From an uncultured Desulfobacteraceae bacterium (GTDB lineage Bacteria; Desulfobacterota; Desulfobacteria; Desulfobacterales; Desulfatirhabdiaceae), in the NCBI GenBank assembly GCA_903953895.1, contig CAJBLH010000027.1, forward strand, positions 1-64,000: a stretch of DNA of 64,000 bases, written 5' to 3'. Of the stretch, positions 63,708-64,000 are shown piece after piece. The notes below the pieces were generated by a model, which was not told the origin of the DNA, ran no database searches, and saw only the letters and a list, made by a program, of their open reading frames with translations. How positions within the stretch are numbered: position 1 is the stretch's first letter; the number at the start of each line of letters is the position of its first letter. A program made the position numbers and the translations under genes.

Positions 63708-64000
63708 TCCGACTTGAACTCAAAGACCGACATAAACGCATCCTTGATTTGATAAAGGACAACCGGCTCCGGCTTTTTCTGGCCATGCTGTGCATGTTTG
63801 TAATGTCGGCCGCAACATCCGCCACCGCGTTTCTGGTGAAACCGGTACTGGATGATATTTTTTTCAACAGAAATGTTCAGATGCTCACGCTGATTCCTGC
63901 GGCTGTTGTCATAATTTATCTGCTTCGGGGTTGCGGCATGTACGGCCAGGAATATTTCATGAGTTTTGTGGGACAGGGCATCATCCGCAGGCTCCGGAAC
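63704..64000 (+). CDS. msbA: Lipid A export ABC transporter MsbA (5' part only)
   Basis: The window ends after about 99 codons. The visible N-terminus is basic (MIRLELKDRHKRILDLIKDN) followed by a first transmembrane helix (LRLFLAMLCMFVMSAATSA) and a second beginning near TLIPAAVVIIYLLRG. LVKPVLDDIFF and RGCGMYGQEYFMS fit MsbA-type exporters. Its position after lpxB with a four-base overlap supports lipid A flipping. The ATPase half lies outside the window. Confidence 0.82.
   Translation, partial: MIRLELKDRHKRILDLIKDNRLRLFLAMLCMFVMSAATSATAFLVKPVLDDIFFNRNVQMLTLIPAAVVIIYLLRGCGMYGQEYFMSFVGQGIIRRLRN

Overview
The window looks like chromosome from a Gram-negative, probably strictly anaerobic bacterium of the former Deltaproteobacteria (Desulfobacterota; Desulfobacterales-like). 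The grounds are a two-subunit glycine dehydrogenase (gcvPA/gcvPB), a DUF362 ferredoxin-type protein, many small cysteine-rich zinc-ribbon proteins, a split purH, and a complete lysS-lol-bamA-skp-lpx cluster. No database search was possible, so the taxon is inferred. No rRNA, tRNA, CRISPR array, prophage or intact insertion sequence was seen.

Layout. 0-6.1 kb: a PT-repeat lipoprotein, three small Cys-rich or unknown proteins, an HD-domain protein, polA and a convergent DUF362 iron-sulfur protein. 6.2-12 kb: a ZraP-like periplasmic protein behind a textbook sigma-54 promoter, then the minus-strand operon gcvH-gcvPA-gcvPB-lipB-lipA (glycine cleavage plus lipoylation; no gcvT here). 12.2-22.6 kb: an exported TlpA-like protein and peroxiredoxin, a heptosyltransferase-like GT9, a TerB/J-domain protein, a UvrD/Rep helicase, an FmdB zinc ribbon, exonuclease III, a zinc alcohol dehydrogenase, a Cys-cluster protein and EttA. 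22.9-30.9 kb: an exopolysaccharide-like locus with an exported glycosidase-like protein, a 1327-residue DUF2334 deacetylase/TIM-barrel fusion, a processive GT2 synthase, then an AroE paralogue with an altered active site.

31-38.8 kb is the accessory part. It holds a thioesterase, a duplicated zinc-knuckle protein, a stand-alone CarH-type cobalamin domain coupled to a GGDEF diguanylate cyclase, the remains of a type I restriction system, a frameshifted radC, and a HlyD / metal-site-less CDF / unknown operon, followed by a decayed PIN toxin. 38.8-52.2 kb, all minus strand: purH as two genes, an HD hydrolase, a Nim-like flavoprotein, a metallo-beta-lactamase-fold hydrolase, and recC-recB-recD.

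52.4-64 kb, plus strand, is the envelope-biogenesis cluster lysS-lolC/E-lolD-bamA-skp-lpxD-fabZ-lpxA-(Gfo/Idh/MocA)-lpxB-msbA (cut by the window end). It joins lipoprotein release, outer-membrane protein assembly and lipid A synthesis in one collinear block. The most interesting candidates are the B12-photoreceptor-type/GGDEF pair, the DUF2334-glycosidase-GT2 polysaccharide locus, the AroE-like and CDF-like proteins that lost key residues, and the sigma-54 promoter of the zraP-like gene.
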